From positions 186,001 to 250,000 of the forward strand of contig CAKVHV010000001.1 in the NCBI GenBank assembly GCA_934754475.1: a stretch of 64,000 nt of DNA. Direction: 5' to 3'. Made by a program: the position numbers and the translations under genes. Shown piece after piece: positions 1 to 9,908 of this stretch. Position 1 is the stretch's first letter; each line of letters starts with the position of its first letter. This DNA comes from an uncultured Clostridia bacterium (lineage in GTDB: Bacteria; Bacillota; Clostridia; Christensenellales; UBA1242). The notes under the pieces were generated by a model. It did no database searches. It had not been told where the DNA came from and saw nothing but the letters and a program-made list of their open reading frames with translations.

Positions 1-255
1 ATAACCCTAAAATAACCTTTTTCATGTACCAAAACTCCAGTTACATTGATTTTAGCATACGAGTATTATTTTGACAATAAAAAACGATACTTTATTTTGT
101 TATTTTTATCTTTTATTTATTTAAATTTTGACAAATTTCGAAAAATTATTTTGTAAATTTTCAACTTTCTTAATTACTATAGTAATTAAAATTTGTCATA
201 TTGTAAAAAATTTTTACAAATTGTATAAAATTTCGCAAAAATTTGACATAAAGTT
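1..255. other. AT-rich non-coding left edge
   Basis: No convincing gene is seen here. The stretch is made of A/T runs and forms the upstream region of the first phage gene. Whatever lies to the left is cut off, so the left border of the phage module cannot be placed. Confidence 0.5.
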
Positions 256-285
256 TTGACTTTGCACTTTTGCATAGAATATAAT
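256..285 (+). promoter_or_regulatory. Sigma-A-type promoter of the phage regulator
   Basis: TTGACT at 256-261 and TATAAT at 280-285 are separated by 18 bases. They lie just upstream of the GGAGG ribosome site near 300 and the ATG at 310. Confidence 0.6.
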
Positions 286-309
286 ATAAGAAACGCGTTG
301 GAGGTAGCA

Positions 310-864
310 ATGAAATATTGGAGTAAATCATCATTATCAATCTATAGGTATTTGGAAAAAATGACCAATACCTTGGACAAACTTATCTTGGATTTGAGCA
401 AGCATAGCAATAGCGTATCCATGATAAAAAATCAAACAACTTATAATCAAGCTAGAAAGTTAATTGAGTTATTAGACCGCAAGCGAAAAATGATAAATTT
501 GAAAGTTGCAGTTGAAGACTCTCTCGCCGGTCTTAACAAAATTGACCGAAGAATTTTGACATTAGTCTTTATTGACGGGGCAAAAAGTGAAATGATTGCC
601 CAAATTTTGGGCATTAGTCTTAGAACTTTTTTCCGTAAAAAAGTTATTGCTCTTAACAAATTTAATTCTCAAATGATTGCCAAAGGTTTTGACTTAGACT
701 TTTTTGTTAGCGAATATTCCAAAGAACAATGGATTTTGTCGGTATACGAAGAATGTGTAAACAAATACATAAGAGATGACGAAACCATGGATGTTTATAT
801 GGTTAAGAGAGTTTTGAATGAAATTTCAAAAGTGAAACTTAGTGCAAATGCGTATGTCTGTTAG
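310..864 (+). CDS. Sigma-70 region-4-like/ArpU-type phage regulator
   Basis: This 184-residue protein has a helix-turn-helix around residues 90-130 (IDRRILTLVFIDGAK, then MIAQILGISLRTFFRKK). That layout is typical of sigma region 4 and of the ArpU/RinA late regulators of Firmicute phages. The ATG at 310 is preferred because GGAGG lies 5-10 bases upstream; an upstream in-frame TTG lies inside the promoter. It sits directly ahead of the virion module, which fits a late-gene activator. The last four bases overlap the end of the opposing gene. A terminase small subunit is an alternative, because none is otherwise identified. Confidence 0.55.
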   Translation: MKYWSKSSLSIYRYLEKMTNTLDKLILDLSKHSNSVSMIKNQTTYNQARKLIELLDRKRKMINLKVAVEDSLAGLNKIDRRILTLVFIDGAKSEMIAQILGISLRTFFRKKVIALNKFNSQMIAKGFDLDFFVSEYSKEQWILSVYEECVNKYIRDDETMDVYMVKRVLNEISKVKLSANAYVC

Positions 865-1586
865 TATTTGTCTATAATTTTTTCGGGCTTAATGCGTTTT
901 TGTTTTTTACGAAATTTTCTTGGAAGATAGAGAATAAATAAGATTGCAAATAATGGCACTGACATAATTACTACTAGTATTAAACTTGGTGTATGTGTCA
1001 TTGGATTTTTGATGTTTGTGCTTGTATTAGATTCATAACTTACTTCTTCGGTATTTTCATAAATTGGAGTTATTGACCTTATATATTTGTTATAAATATA
1101 CCCATATTCTCCATTATAGTTTACATAATACCATGTTGTCCCACCAAAATCTATTGCTTCTTCCGAAAAAACTCTACCAATGAATTGCAAATTTGTTTCT
1201 CCCGCATTTACAACATTTATTATATTGCTCACATTAGTTTTGGTTGTTGGAGAACTTCTCAAATTACAATCAAAACCAACCACAATTTTAATATTACTAG
1301 GATATGGTGTCAAAGGATTACTCAAAGTAACCTTGACATCATTCTTTCTTACGTATCCACAAACACCATTGTAATTGACTTTGTAAACATTCGAAGTTTC
1401 GCTGATAATCTCTACAAAATATGTTTTTTCTACTATGCAAATAACATCACTTAACTCATCGCCATTTGTGGATTTATATAGATTTGTAAGATTAATTGCT
1501 CTGGCATAATTGGCTTTGGCAAGTACTGGTGTTTTGCTGAAATTTAGAAAACATAACATACAAAAAAATAGTATTAAATATTTCAT
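861..1586 (-). CDS. Secreted, membrane-anchored SH3-domain protein
   Basis: A 241-residue protein with an N-terminal signal peptide (about 1-23). Two bacterial SH3-like units follow: one around 25-85 ending YNGVCGYVRKNDVK, one around 95-170 with CNLRSSPTTKTN and YNGEYGYIYNKYI. A C-terminal transmembrane helix (about 200-220) precedes a basic tail. The domains should face the cell wall. The gene is on the opposite strand between the regulator and the terminase, as lysogenic-conversion (moron) genes often are. No catalytic domain is seen, so it is not obviously a lysin. Confidence 0.6.
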   Translation of the reverse strand: MKYLILFFCMLCFLNFSKTPVLAKANYARAINLTNLYKSTNGDELSDVICIVEKTYFVEIISETSNVYKVNYNGVCGYVRKNDVKVTLSNPLTPYPSNIKIVVGFDCNLRSSPTTKTNVSNIINVVNAGETNLQFIGRVFSEEAIDFGGTTWYYVNYNGEYGYIYNKYIRSITPIYENTEEVSYESNTSTNIKNPMTHTPSLILVVIMSVPLFAILFILYLPRKFRKKQKRIKPEKIIDKY

Positions 1587-1670
1587 AATTATATAATACT
1601 AGACTATTAAAATTAAAAAAAATCAAAACTTGAAAAAATTATGTAAAAATTTGGATATTTGGAAGTTATT

Positions 1671-3116
1671 ATGACACAAAGAGAAATAGTTTTTAGGTTG
1701 AAATCCATAGAAAAAGAACAGCGACGAAGAAAAGATGAAAATAAATTAGATTACTATAATGTCGGAGAAAAAATACATCAAAAGCAACTAAATTTTCATA
1801 AATGTCAAAAGAAAAATAGGTGGGTTTTTGGTGGAAATCGAAGTGGAAAGACCGAATGTGGTGCGGTTGAAAGTGTATGGCTTGCACGTGGAATTCATCC
1901 TTACAAAGAAAACAAACCACGTGATGGCTGGGTAGTGTCTCTTAGTCAACAAGTTCAAAGAGATGTCGCTCAAAGCAAAATTTTGAGTTATCTAAAAAAA
2001 GAATGGATAGAAGATATTGTAATGTTGTCTGGAAAGAAAGGCAGTGCAGAACAAGGGGTTATAGATACAATTTATGTAAAAAATGTTTTTGGAAGTATTA
2101 GCAAAATTGGTTTTAAAAGTTGCGACCAAGGTAGAGAAAAATTCCAAGGTACGTCACTTGACTTTGTGTGGTTTGACGAAGAACCGCCCGAAGATATTTA
2201 TTTGGAATGTAAAATGCGTGTGCTAGATAGATGTGGACTAATCTTTGGAACAATGACTCCGCTTAAGGGATTGACATGGGTGTATAATACCATTTACTTA
2301 AACGATAGGAATGACGAAGATGTTTGGTATGAACACATGCAGTGGGAAGATAATCCGTATTTATCGTCAAATGAAATAAAAAAACTCACTCAAAATATGT
2401 CTTCAGACGAACTTGAGAGCCGAAAATATGGAAACTTTACGAGTGGAACGGGGCTTGTTTACAACGAGTTTGATGAAAATTTAAATGTAATTGAGCCTTT
2501 TGATGTCCCCAAATCTTGGTATGACAAAATTTCCATTGACCCGGGACTCAAAAACCCGCTTAGTTGTCACTTTTACGCATGTGATTTTGACGGGAATATT
2601 TATGTTATTGCCGAACACTATGATAAACAAAAAACAGTGGATTATCATGCGAGCAAAATAAAAGAAATGTGCAGAAAATTAGATTGGCCAAATAAAAATG
2701 GAAAGTACGAAGCCATTATAGATAGTGCTGCAAATCAAAGAACTCTGTCGAGTGAAAAGAGTGTAAGTGAATTATTTTATGATTGCGGAATACTTGTTAA
2801 TCCTTATGTTAACAAAGACTTGTTTTCGGGAATTAATCGGGTAAAGTCGTACTTTAAAAATGCCCAAGGTGAACGTAAATTATTTATTTTCAAAACCTGT
2901 GTAAATATGATACGAGAAATAAAGGGCTATTTTTGGGGAAACGCCGATGTTCCTATCAAAAAAGATGACCATGCTTTGGATGAACTCAGATACTACATCA
3001 TGAGTAGACCCGAAAACAAATTTGTTTCAAATGCTCCAAAAACAGTCTTACAAAAACAAAAGGAAAAACTAATAAAAGCACTTAGAATTCAAAATAAATG
3101 GCAAAGCAATTACTAA
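1671..3116 (+). CDS. Terminase large subunit, podovirus/P22-like
   Basis: DNA-packaging motor of 481 residues. The N-terminal ATPase carries Walker A (FGGNRSGKTE, about 55-64) and Walker B (FVWFDEEPPE, about 170). The C-terminal RNase-H-fold nuclease starts near ISIDPGLKNP and ends with a late acidic motif (DDHALDELRYY). The ATG at 1671 has GGAAG upstream; the in-frame TTG at 1659 is less likely. It is followed by two small proteins, portal, scaffold and coat, the order of P22-like podoviruses. It is unrelated in type to the terminase at 57 kb. Confidence 0.85.
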   Translation: MTQREIVFRLKSIEKEQRRRKDENKLDYYNVGEKIHQKQLNFHKCQKKNRWVFGGNRSGKTECGAVESVWLARGIHPYKENKPRDGWVVSLSQQVQRDVAQSKILSYLKKEWIEDIVMLSGKKGSAEQGVIDTIYVKNVFGSISKIGFKSCDQGREKFQGTSLDFVWFDEEPPEDIYLECKMRVLDRCGLIFGTMTPLKGLTWVYNTIYLNDRNDEDVWYEHMQWEDNPYLSSNEIKKLTQNMSSDELESRKYGNFTSGTGLVYNEFDENLNVIEPFDVPKSWYDKISIDPGLKNPLSCHFYACDFDGNIYVIAEHYDKQKTVDYHASKIKEMCRKLDWPNKNGKYEAIIDSAANQRTLSSEKSVSELFYDCGILVNPYVNKDLFSGINRVKSYFKNAQGERKLFIFKTCVNMIREIKGYFWGNADVPIKKDDHALDELRYYIMSRPENKFVSNAPKTVLQKQKEKLIKALRIQNKWQSNY

Positions 3117-3152
3117 TTTTAGGGTAATTGCTTAATTTTAAAGGAAAGTTAT

Positions 3153-3422
3153 ATGAATAACAAAAAAATAAAAGAAGCACTCCTAAATAAAGCACTTGGG
3201 TTTACGACACAGGAAGTTACAGAAGAATATGGTTTGTCTGGGGATGATTTAATCTTGCAAAAAAGAAAGACAAGTACAAAATCTTATCCACCAGACTTGA
3301 CAGCACTTCAGATGATTTTGGGAAAGGAGGTTGAAACAGAGAATGAATTTCAAAAAATGACCGACGAAGAGTTACAAAAAGAAAAAGAGAGATTAATAAA
3401 ACTATTAAAGGAGAAAAAATGA
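3153..3422 (+). CDS. Small charged phage protein
   Basis: An 89-residue hydrophilic protein with a predicted C-terminal helix rich in Glu and Lys (residues 65-89). A strong ribosome site precedes it, and its stop overlaps the next start by four bases. Position between terminase and portal suggests a packaging accessory. The family is not recognised with confidence. Confidence 0.55.
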   Translation: MNNKKIKEALLNKALGFTTQEVTEEYGLSGDDLILQKRKTSTKSYPPDLTALQMILGKEVETENEFQKMTDEELQKEKERLIKLLKEKK

Positions 3423-3649
3423 AGGTTGTAAATATTGAAAAAAGAATCCGATGCGAAATGCCAAATTGCAAAAACATGGCTGAAGTTAGAGTCGAAAAAG
3501 AAGGGTTTTTTAGAACATCGGGTATTTGTATTTGTAATGATTGCTTGAAAGATATGTATTTATGTTTTTCAAAAATCATTGTTCCAAAAAGCCCTAACAA
3601 TATGCTAAACAAAAAAGTAAAATCTAAGGAGAATTTGAGTGAAAACTAA
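3419..3649 (+). CDS. Small zinc-finger phage protein
   Basis: A 76-residue protein with two cysteine pairs, CEMPNC near residue 12 and CICNDC near residue 41, consistent with one zinc site. It overlaps its neighbours on both sides and is therefore probably translationally coupled. Function unknown. Confidence 0.55.
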   Translation: MKVVNIEKRIRCEMPNCKNMAEVRVEKEGFFRTSGICICNDCLKDMYLCFSKIIVPKSPNNMLNKKVKSKENLSEN

Positions 3650-5528
3650 AGACGAAAATGATAAATATGAAAAAGAACTTGTCGAAAGTGTTTTGAAAGA
3701 TTTTGAAGAAAGACAAGCCGAAAGAAAGGCATTTGAAAGTAATTGGCAACTCAATATTAATTTCTTTTTGGGAAATCAATACTCGTTTATATCTCCAGTC
3801 GGAGATTTGATGGAAAATGGCAAACAATATTTTTGGCAAGAAAAAGAAGTATACAATCATATTGCAAATATAATTGAACTTAGACAAGCAAAATTATCTC
3901 GTGTAAGACCAACTCTTACTGTTATTCCTTTTTCTGATGACGAAAGAGATATTGCATGTGCTAAGACTTCCAAAAAAATATTAAAGGCGGTTAGTCATAA
4001 CATTAACATTAGCAAAATTTTGTCCAAAGGTACTATGTGGAGTGAAATTTGCGGAACTGTTTTTTATAAGGTTGATTGGGATAATAATTTGGGTAAAGTT
4101 ATTGGAGTTAATTCGCTAGGCAACGAAATTAAAGAAGGCGACGTTGAAGTAACAGTTTGTAGTCCATTTGAAATTTATCCAGATAGTTCGACTTATAATA
4201 ATGTTGAAGATTGTATGTCAATTATTTATGCTAGGTCGTTCCATAGAGACATGGTTAAAAACATTTGGGGAGTAGATGTTCAAGGTAACGATATAGATGT
4301 TTATTCACTTGATGCATTATCTATAAGTGGCGGTTTAGGATATTCAACTCTTAGTAATTCAATGGCTAAAAAAGTTAAGAAAGACCAAGTAGTTGTTATA
4401 GAAAAATACGAAAAACCAACCATTGAGTTTCCAAATGGCAGACTAATTGTAATTGCTGGTGACAAACTTATTTATAACGGGGATTTGCCATACATTAATA
4501 AGTCTGAAGGAAAACGTGGATTTCCTTTTATTAGACAAACTTGTATTCCAACTCCAAATTGTTTTTGGGGTACAAGCCTTATTGAAAGACTTATTCCTAT
4601 TCAAAGAGCATTCAATGCGGTCAAGAATAGAAAACATGAATTTTTAAATAGGCTTACAATGGGAATTTTATCGGTAGAAGATGGTTCGATGGATATTGAA
4701 AATCTCGAAGAAGAAGGCTTGTCTCCGGGTAAAGTTTTAATCTATAGACAGGGTGCGAATGGACCAAAGATGTTGTCGTCCGATTCGATGCCAATAGATT
4801 TCAAACAAGAAGAAGATGCCTTGCTTAATGAATTTGTCAATATTTCGGGTGTAAGTGATTTGCTTAATCAGACATCCCTTGTTAATGCAAACATAAGTGG
4901 TGTAGCTTTGCAACTTATGATTGAACAAGACGATATTAAACTTAGTTCAAGTTCGGAAGAAATCAAATATTCAGCCAAAGAAATAGCAAAACAAATCTTA
5001 AGACTATACAAACAATATGCAAAACTTCCGCATGCTTCTAGGATTGTTGGAGATAATGGCTCAATAGAATTGTTCTATTGGAGTTCGAGTGATATTAATA
5101 GTGAAGAAGTCATGTTTGAAACCGAAAATGAAATTAACGAAACACTTGCACAAAAGCGTTCAATGATATTTGAAATTTTGAATTCGGGTTTGTTAAACGA
5201 CGAAAACGGAAAGTTGACAAATAATATGCGTGCAAAGATTTTGGAACAATTAGGATTTGGAATCTGGGAGTCTACTCAAGACATAAAGACTTTGCAGTCC
5301 AAAAATGCTTCAAAGGAAAATTTGCAACTTCTTATGGAGCAAACAATCAAAGAACCAAGTGAAATTGATGACCACGATGTTCATGTGCTTGAACATATTT
5401 CGTTTATGCTTGGAAATGAATTTGAAAAATCTATTCTCAAAAATCCAGAACTTGAAAATATGATGTTAGAACATATAAGAAAACACAAAAAATTTAAAAA
5501 TTTTAATCAAGAAAACAAAGAAAATTAA
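3639..5528 (+). CDS. Portal protein, P22 type
   Basis: A 629-residue protein that would form the dodecameric channel at the capsid vertex. Its length is closer to P22-type portals than to the roughly 400-500 residue HK97 type. Recognisable features are an N-terminal helical start with the AKLSRVRPTLTVIP segment near 85, a central domain (FPFIRQTCIPTPNCFWGTS, about 300) followed by the RAFNAVKNRKHEF stem region, and a long helical C-terminus. The start is GTG with AAGGAG upstream, overlapping the previous gene. Scaffold follows after 10 bases. Confidence 0.75.
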   Translation: MKTKDENDKYEKELVESVLKDFEERQAERKAFESNWQLNINFFLGNQYSFISPVGDLMENGKQYFWQEKEVYNHIANIIELRQAKLSRVRPTLTVIPFSDDERDIACAKTSKKILKAVSHNINISKILSKGTMWSEICGTVFYKVDWDNNLGKVIGVNSLGNEIKEGDVEVTVCSPFEIYPDSSTYNNVEDCMSIIYARSFHRDMVKNIWGVDVQGNDIDVYSLDALSISGGLGYSTLSNSMAKKVKKDQVVVIEKYEKPTIEFPNGRLIVIAGDKLIYNGDLPYINKSEGKRGFPFIRQTCIPTPNCFWGTSLIERLIPIQRAFNAVKNRKHEFLNRLTMGILSVEDGSMDIENLEEEGLSPGKVLIYRQGANGPKMLSSDSMPIDFKQEEDALLNEFVNISGVSDLLNQTSLVNANISGVALQLMIEQDDIKLSSSSEEIKYSAKEIAKQILRLYKQYAKLPHASRIVGDNGSIELFYWSSSDINSEEVMFETENEINETLAQKRSMIFEILNSGLLNDENGKLTNNMRAKILEQLGFGIWESTQDIKTLQSKNASKENLQLLMEQTIKEPSEIDDHDVHVLEHISFMLGNEFEKSILKNPELENMMLEHIRKHKKFKNFNQENKEN

Positions 5529-5538
5529 GGAGAAAATT

Positions 5539-6192
5539 ATGTTAGAAGAAAACAACAATATTGGAGAACAACCAAAGGACACAGTAGTTCAAGCTGTAGC
5601 GACGGAAAATGAAGGAACAAACAGTCCCGAAGGCTCTCCACTAGGTAAATTTAAAGATGCTAAGTCACTCTTTGGTGCTTATAACGAGTTACAAAGTGAG
5701 TTTACTCGCAAGTGCCAAAAGTTAAGTGAAGCAACAAAAAAATTGGAAGAATCTCAAGCACTCAATACCGGTGATGGTGAAAGAGATTTAAATAACAAAA
5801 ATGAATTTGCCTGGAGCGAAAAACTCGACGATTTTTTGAAAACGCACAAAAATGCAGATGGCTTTGTGGAACAAATAACCAATGAAATAATTATGGATAA
5901 AGATTTGAAAGAGAGTGGTGATGCACTCGAAAAAGCATATACAAGGGTTTTAGAAAAAAACTATATTCCAAAAGAAAGTCTTGCAAAAAATCCAGAGTTT
6001 TTGGATAAATACATATATTCTAACGACGAAATAAAAAACAAAATTATAAGTGAATATGTTTCTTCGCTACAACAAACCCAAAGTCCAATATCTGTATCAA
6101 ACTCAGGATATGTTGGGGGAATTGCTCATACACCCAAATTTGGAAGTTTGGAAGAAGCTAGCAAATATGTGGAGAACATGTTCAAATTTTAG
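5539..6192 (+). CDS. Capsid scaffolding protein
   Basis: A 217-residue, highly charged, mostly helical protein between portal and coat, the usual place of the assembly scaffold (gp8 in P22). The middle (about 45-90) has Gln/Glu/Lys-rich coiled-coil character. The C-terminal end has LEEASKYVENMFKF. Assigned mainly from position and composition. Confidence 0.6.
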   Translation: MLEENNNIGEQPKDTVVQAVATENEGTNSPEGSPLGKFKDAKSLFGAYNELQSEFTRKCQKLSEATKKLEESQALNTGDGERDLNNKNEFAWSEKLDDFLKTHKNADGFVEQITNEIIMDKDLKESGDALEKAYTRVLEKNYIPKESLAKNPEFLDKYIYSNDEIKNKIISEYVSSLQQTQSPISVSNSGYVGGIAHTPKFGSLEEASKYVENMFKF

Positions 6193-6200
6193 GAGAAATT

Positions 6201-7376
6201 ATGATTACTTTGAGTACTGCCGATAAGGCATTAAAATCAGTTTATCTAGGAGTAATTGGAAACCAATTAAACTATGGCGCTAACCCATTACTTTCAAGAA
6301 TTAAACAAACAACAAATAATGTATATGGAAACGAAATAATAAAATCAACATCTTATGGTATGTCAGGTGGTATTGGTGCTGGTAGTGAGACAGATGCGCT
6401 CCCACAAGCAGTTAACAAAAAATACGCACAATTCAAAACAACTCTTAAAAACCTTTATGGTACATTGGAAATTTCTGACAAAGCTATTAGATGTTCTCAA
6501 AATAATGCAGGTGCATTTGTAAACTTGCTTAACGAAGAAATGGAAAGCTTAATTAAGTCTAGCACATTTAATTTGGGAAGAATGTTATATGGAGATGGCT
6601 CTGGTGTTCTTGGAACAATTACAACTGCCAACGAAGAAGCTGATACTGAATTTGTAGTAGATAATGCAAGAAACTTTGCAATCAATCAATGTGTTAAACT
6701 TTTGAACACTGCAGGTACTGCATACAATACTACTTACAAAAGTATGATGGTTGTTGAAAATGTAGACACTGTAAATAACAAAATAATTTTGGCACATCCA
6801 GCAGAAGCAAGTTTTAAAGATTTGAAACTTGCAGTTGCAAATGGATTCAATAGTGAACTTACTGGACTTGGTGCAATTTTTGGAACAAGTTCTACTTTGT
6901 ATGGACTAACAAGGTCACAAAACAAATGGCTTAAACCTTATACTAAAACTTCGGTTGGAAGCATTAGTGAAAACGCTATGCAAACAGCAATTGACGAAAT
7001 TGCAGACACAGCAGGTTCTGATGTAGACTTTATTGCTTGTTCATCTAAAGTTAGACGTTATTATCAAGATTGTGTTAAGTCTTACAAACGCAACATTGAT
7101 GTTATGGATTTGCAAGGTGGATTTAGAGCCCTTACTTATAATGGTATTCCAGTTGTAAACGATAGATTTGTAGCTGATGGTGATATGTACTTGCTAACAA
7201 CCAAAAACTTTGAGTTATGTCAACTAGGTGATTGGGAATGGATTGAAAGCAACGATGGAAAAATTATTAAACAAAAAGAAGGCTATCCAACTTATACTGC
7301 AACTTTGGTTAAATATGCTGAGTTAATTTGTAATAGACCAAATAGTCAAGCAAAACTTACAGGTATTACTGGTTAA
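6201..7376 (+). CDS. Major capsid (coat) protein, podovirus type
   Basis: A 391-residue protein, likely of HK97 fold. It follows the scaffold directly and is itself followed by a strong terminator, as expected for the most abundant virion protein. Its sequence (N-terminal YLGVIGNQLNYGANPLLSRI, late GIPVVNDRFVADGDMYLL) resembles coat proteins of uncultured Firmicute podo- and siphoviruses. No protease gene is near, which fits a P22-like head that uses a removable scaffold. Confidence 0.75.
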   Translation: MITLSTADKALKSVYLGVIGNQLNYGANPLLSRIKQTTNNVYGNEIIKSTSYGMSGGIGAGSETDALPQAVNKKYAQFKTTLKNLYGTLEISDKAIRCSQNNAGAFVNLLNEEMESLIKSSTFNLGRMLYGDGSGVLGTITTANEEADTEFVVDNARNFAINQCVKLLNTAGTAYNTTYKSMMVVENVDTVNNKIILAHPAEASFKDLKLAVANGFNSELTGLGAIFGTSSTLYGLTRSQNKWLKPYTKTSVGSISENAMQTAIDEIADTAGSDVDFIACSSKVRRYYQDCVKSYKRNIDVMDLQGGFRALTYNGIPVVNDRFVADGDMYLLTTKNFELCQLGDWEWIESNDGKIIKQKEGYPTYTATLVKYAELICNRPNSQAKLTGITG

Positions 7377-7382
7377 TTATTT

Positions 7383-7413
7383 TTTGCTGGGCTTTTGCCC
7401 AGCAAATTTTTTT
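7383..7413 (+). terminator. Intra-operon terminator after the coat gene
   Basis: A perfect 10-bp stem (TTTGCTGGGC, 7383-7392, with GCCCAGCAAA, 7397-7406), a TTTT loop and a T run form a strong intrinsic terminator. Downstream genes follow on the same strand, so partial read-through would give high coat and low tail expression. Confidence 0.85.
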
Positions 7414-7427
7414 AAATTGGAGAAATT

Positions 7428-7805
7428 ATGAAAATTAAAATAGAAAGTGATGTATTTGATATAGCAAAACGTGTAAAACAAATAAACGAAAATTATTATA
7501 TTTTGTTTGATACGTCAAAGCAAAAATTTGAATTACATTCAAAAGAACAACAAAATTCTTATTGTTTTTCTTATCCTTTTCAAAACTTAGATAATAGATT
7601 TTTGGACTTGGTTTATACCACAAATATCAAGTATATTGACAATATCGTAGAAGATATTGACAATAACAATAGAGAAATTGAGCAAAGAGAAAAACAAAAA
7701 ACAAAAAGTCAAACTGATTATATGCTTAGAGAAATTTATAGTTTTGCAAATAATTCATCCAAAGAGTTGGATGACAAAAAATCATTTTCTAGTATATGGA
7801 GATAA
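7428..7805 (+). CDS. Unknown phage structural-region protein
   Basis: A 125-residue, Asn/Lys/Gln-rich protein with GGAG upstream of the ATG. It lies between coat and head-completion genes. The N-terminal half looks beta-rich and the C-terminal half helical (ENDIDNNNREIEQREK-like composition). No family recognised. Confidence 0.5.
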   Translation: MKIKIESDVFDIAKRVKQINENYYILFDTSKQKFELHSKEQQNSYCFSYPFQNLDNRFLDLVYTTNIKYIDNIVEDIDNNNREIEQREKQKTKSQTDYMLREIYSFANNSSKELDDKKSFSSIWR

Positions 7806-7809
7806 AGAT

Positions 7810-8379
7810 ATGCTTGTAAAAGACATAATCAAAAAGGCTTGCAAGTTAATAAATCTAAGTGATGTTTTGGAGTATCTAAATGATGAAACTGGAAATGTCA
7901 CTTTGTCTGATGATGTAAGTGAAAAATTAGATAGATTATTGCTAGCACTTAATTTAACTAACAATACACTATCAAGTCAGTATTTTGAAATTAGTGCTTG
8001 CGCTGAATGTAATAATCCAAATGGTGTTGTAAGTTTTGGAAGTATTACAACCAAAAATATTGTTGAAATCAAAAAAGTTACTGATATTGAAAACAAGGAT
8101 GTTGAATACAAAGTTTTGAGTGATGGTGTTCATTCTGCATATAAGAGTTTGAAAATATATTATACATATATCCCAGATGATGTTGCTATTTCAGACAGTA
8201 TCAATTATTATTTGAAGTTGAGTGAAATAACTTTTGCTTATGGGGTGGTGAGTGAATATTTATTTTTGATAGAAGAGTTGGAAGAAGCAAGTATTTGGGA
8301 TGAGAAATTCAAAAATATTTTGTTTGCAATTTCCAGACCACGTAGAAGTATTGTAATGCCATCAAAAGGTTGGTACTAA
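7810..8379 (+). CDS. Head-completion/adaptor protein (P22 gp4-like position)
   Basis: A 189-residue protein. The N-terminus (LVKDIIKKACKLINLSDVLE) and helical make-up resemble head-tail adaptors. In P22 order the adaptor gp4 comes after the coat gene and before the tail nozzle gp10, exactly this slot. Start chosen at 7810 because GGAG ends at about 7802. Its TAA overlaps the next ATG by one base. Confidence 0.55.
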   Translation: MLVKDIIKKACKLINLSDVLEYLNDETGNVTLSDDVSEKLDRLLLALNLTNNTLSSQYFEISACAECNNPNGVVSFGSITTKNIVEIKKVTDIENKDVEYKVLSDGVHSAYKSLKIYYTYIPDDVAISDSINYYLKLSEITFAYGVVSEYLFLIEELEEASIWDEKFKNILFAISRPRRSIVMPSKGWY

Positions 8380-9908
8380 TGTTTTATAAAAGTTTGATGC
8401 CAGTTAAAAAAATTAAATATAAAAGATTTGAATGTCAACCATGCAAGGAAGGTTGGAAATTTGAATCAAGCAACCAAAAACTTCCTTTTGGAAGCTGTAT
8501 TTGTATGTATAATTTTGATTGTTCGACCGGTGTGCTAAAAGACAATATAGGCTTAGATTATTTAAAGGTAATATATGCGGTTACTACCGGGGCGGGTTAT
8601 AGCTCTAAAATTGTTTTACCTGAAGAAAATGAAGAATACTTTGATGTTTATGCATTTGACCATTGGCTTGTTTATGGTGGTACAAGTACAAATAACCACA
8701 TGCTATATTTACAATGTTTTAATGGTTCATTTAAGACGCAATCACTATTCAATGGTGATTACGATTATAATCAAGTTCTTGGATTGCCAACTGATAATAA
8801 CTTTATTAGGTATAATAAATCCTTAGCGGTTGAAAATGGTCAAACTTATTTGATTTTGGGAAGGCAGGGTGAAACGTATAAATATTCAACTAAAACTGGT
8901 AGAGCAGTTAAGATTAGTGATTTGGAAATACTCAGTGTTTGTTATTATGACAAACGAAACTTTGCAATTTGTGCTGAACATTCTCAAACGATAACGTATG
9001 GGGAAAAATTAAATCTATTTAACTTTGATGTTAGTGATGATTCGTCTGGAAGTATAACATTTTCTGATAACCTAGGTTCTTGCCAAAAACTTTTGGTTTT
9101 CAAGGATAAGTTGTATTGTTTTAGGTCTTATGGAATAGTTAAAATGGTTAGGGGCAAAGACAAAAAGAGTTTCGATATGGAAAAAATCGCCATGGGTAAC
9201 AATTTGATTTACAAAAATACTATTGAAATCTGTGATGACAGAATATTCTTTGTGACATCTGAAGGTCTTTGTGAATTTGATGGAAACAAGGTTAAGGAAG
9301 TTAATCTTCCGTTTAAGAAATTATTAACTCAATCGTCTCAAGTTAAGGCTGAAGGCAAGTACTGCAAAGGTAAGTATTATTTGTCTTGTGTTATAGATTT
9401 TGGAGATGGAAAGAAAATAATGAGTGAAAATTATAACCGCTTGTTGCAATATAATAATGCACTTATCAGCATTGATTGTAGTGATTACTCATATCAAATT
9501 ACTAGGGGAATCAGTGTGGCAGCACTTGAAAGAATCCATGATAAAATGGAAGATAGATTGGTAGTTGTCTATGAAAAGAACTTGGTGTGTTCTTATGGAA
9601 TGTTGACAAACTCCGGAAAATTTTTTGGTGCAAATACTATCAGAAAGAGTTGGGCTAGTAGTACTTCGGATTTTGGCTATCCAGATAAATATAAATTTAT
9701 CAAGGAAATGACGTTGTATACAAAGCAAAATATAACTATTGAACTAAATTTGGATGGCAAAGTTACAACATTTTCAATCAAGGGAAAATCGGGCAATCAA
9801 ACCATAAAAATTAACAAAAAAGCAAAACTATTTAGTTTTGAAATAATTGCTATGGAAGGCGATAATGAAATATCTCTTCCAACTTTTGTGGCAGGTGTTT
9901 ATGAATGA
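8379..9908 (+). CDS. Probable tail nozzle/DNA-stabilisation protein (P22 gp10-like)
   Basis: A 509-residue beta-rich protein with repeated short strand motifs such as LLVFKDKLYCFRS and RIFFVTSEGLCEFDGN, which look like blades of a beta-propeller. P22 gp10 is a propeller-containing tail nozzle of similar size at the same place in the gene order. The identification rests on order, length and strand pattern and has no catalytic motif behind it. Overlaps the preceding stop by one base and the next gene by eight. Confidence 0.5.
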   Translation: MFYKSLMPVKKIKYKRFECQPCKEGWKFESSNQKLPFGSCICMYNFDCSTGVLKDNIGLDYLKVIYAVTTGAGYSSKIVLPEENEEYFDVYAFDHWLVYGGTSTNNHMLYLQCFNGSFKTQSLFNGDYDYNQVLGLPTDNNFIRYNKSLAVENGQTYLILGRQGETYKYSTKTGRAVKISDLEILSVCYYDKRNFAICAEHSQTITYGEKLNLFNFDVSDDSSGSITFSDNLGSCQKLLVFKDKLYCFRSYGIVKMVRGKDKKSFDMEKIAMGNNLIYKNTIEICDDRIFFVTSEGLCEFDGNKVKEVNLPFKKLLTQSSQVKAEGKYCKGKYYLSCVIDFGDGKKIMSENYNRLLQYNNALISIDCSDYSYQITRGISVAALERIHDKMEDRLVVVYEKNLVCSYGMLTNSGKFFGANTIRKSWASSTSDFGYPDKYKFIKEMTLYTKQNITIELNLDGKVTTFSIKGKSGNQTIKINKKAKLFSFEIIAMEGDNEISLPTFVAGVYE

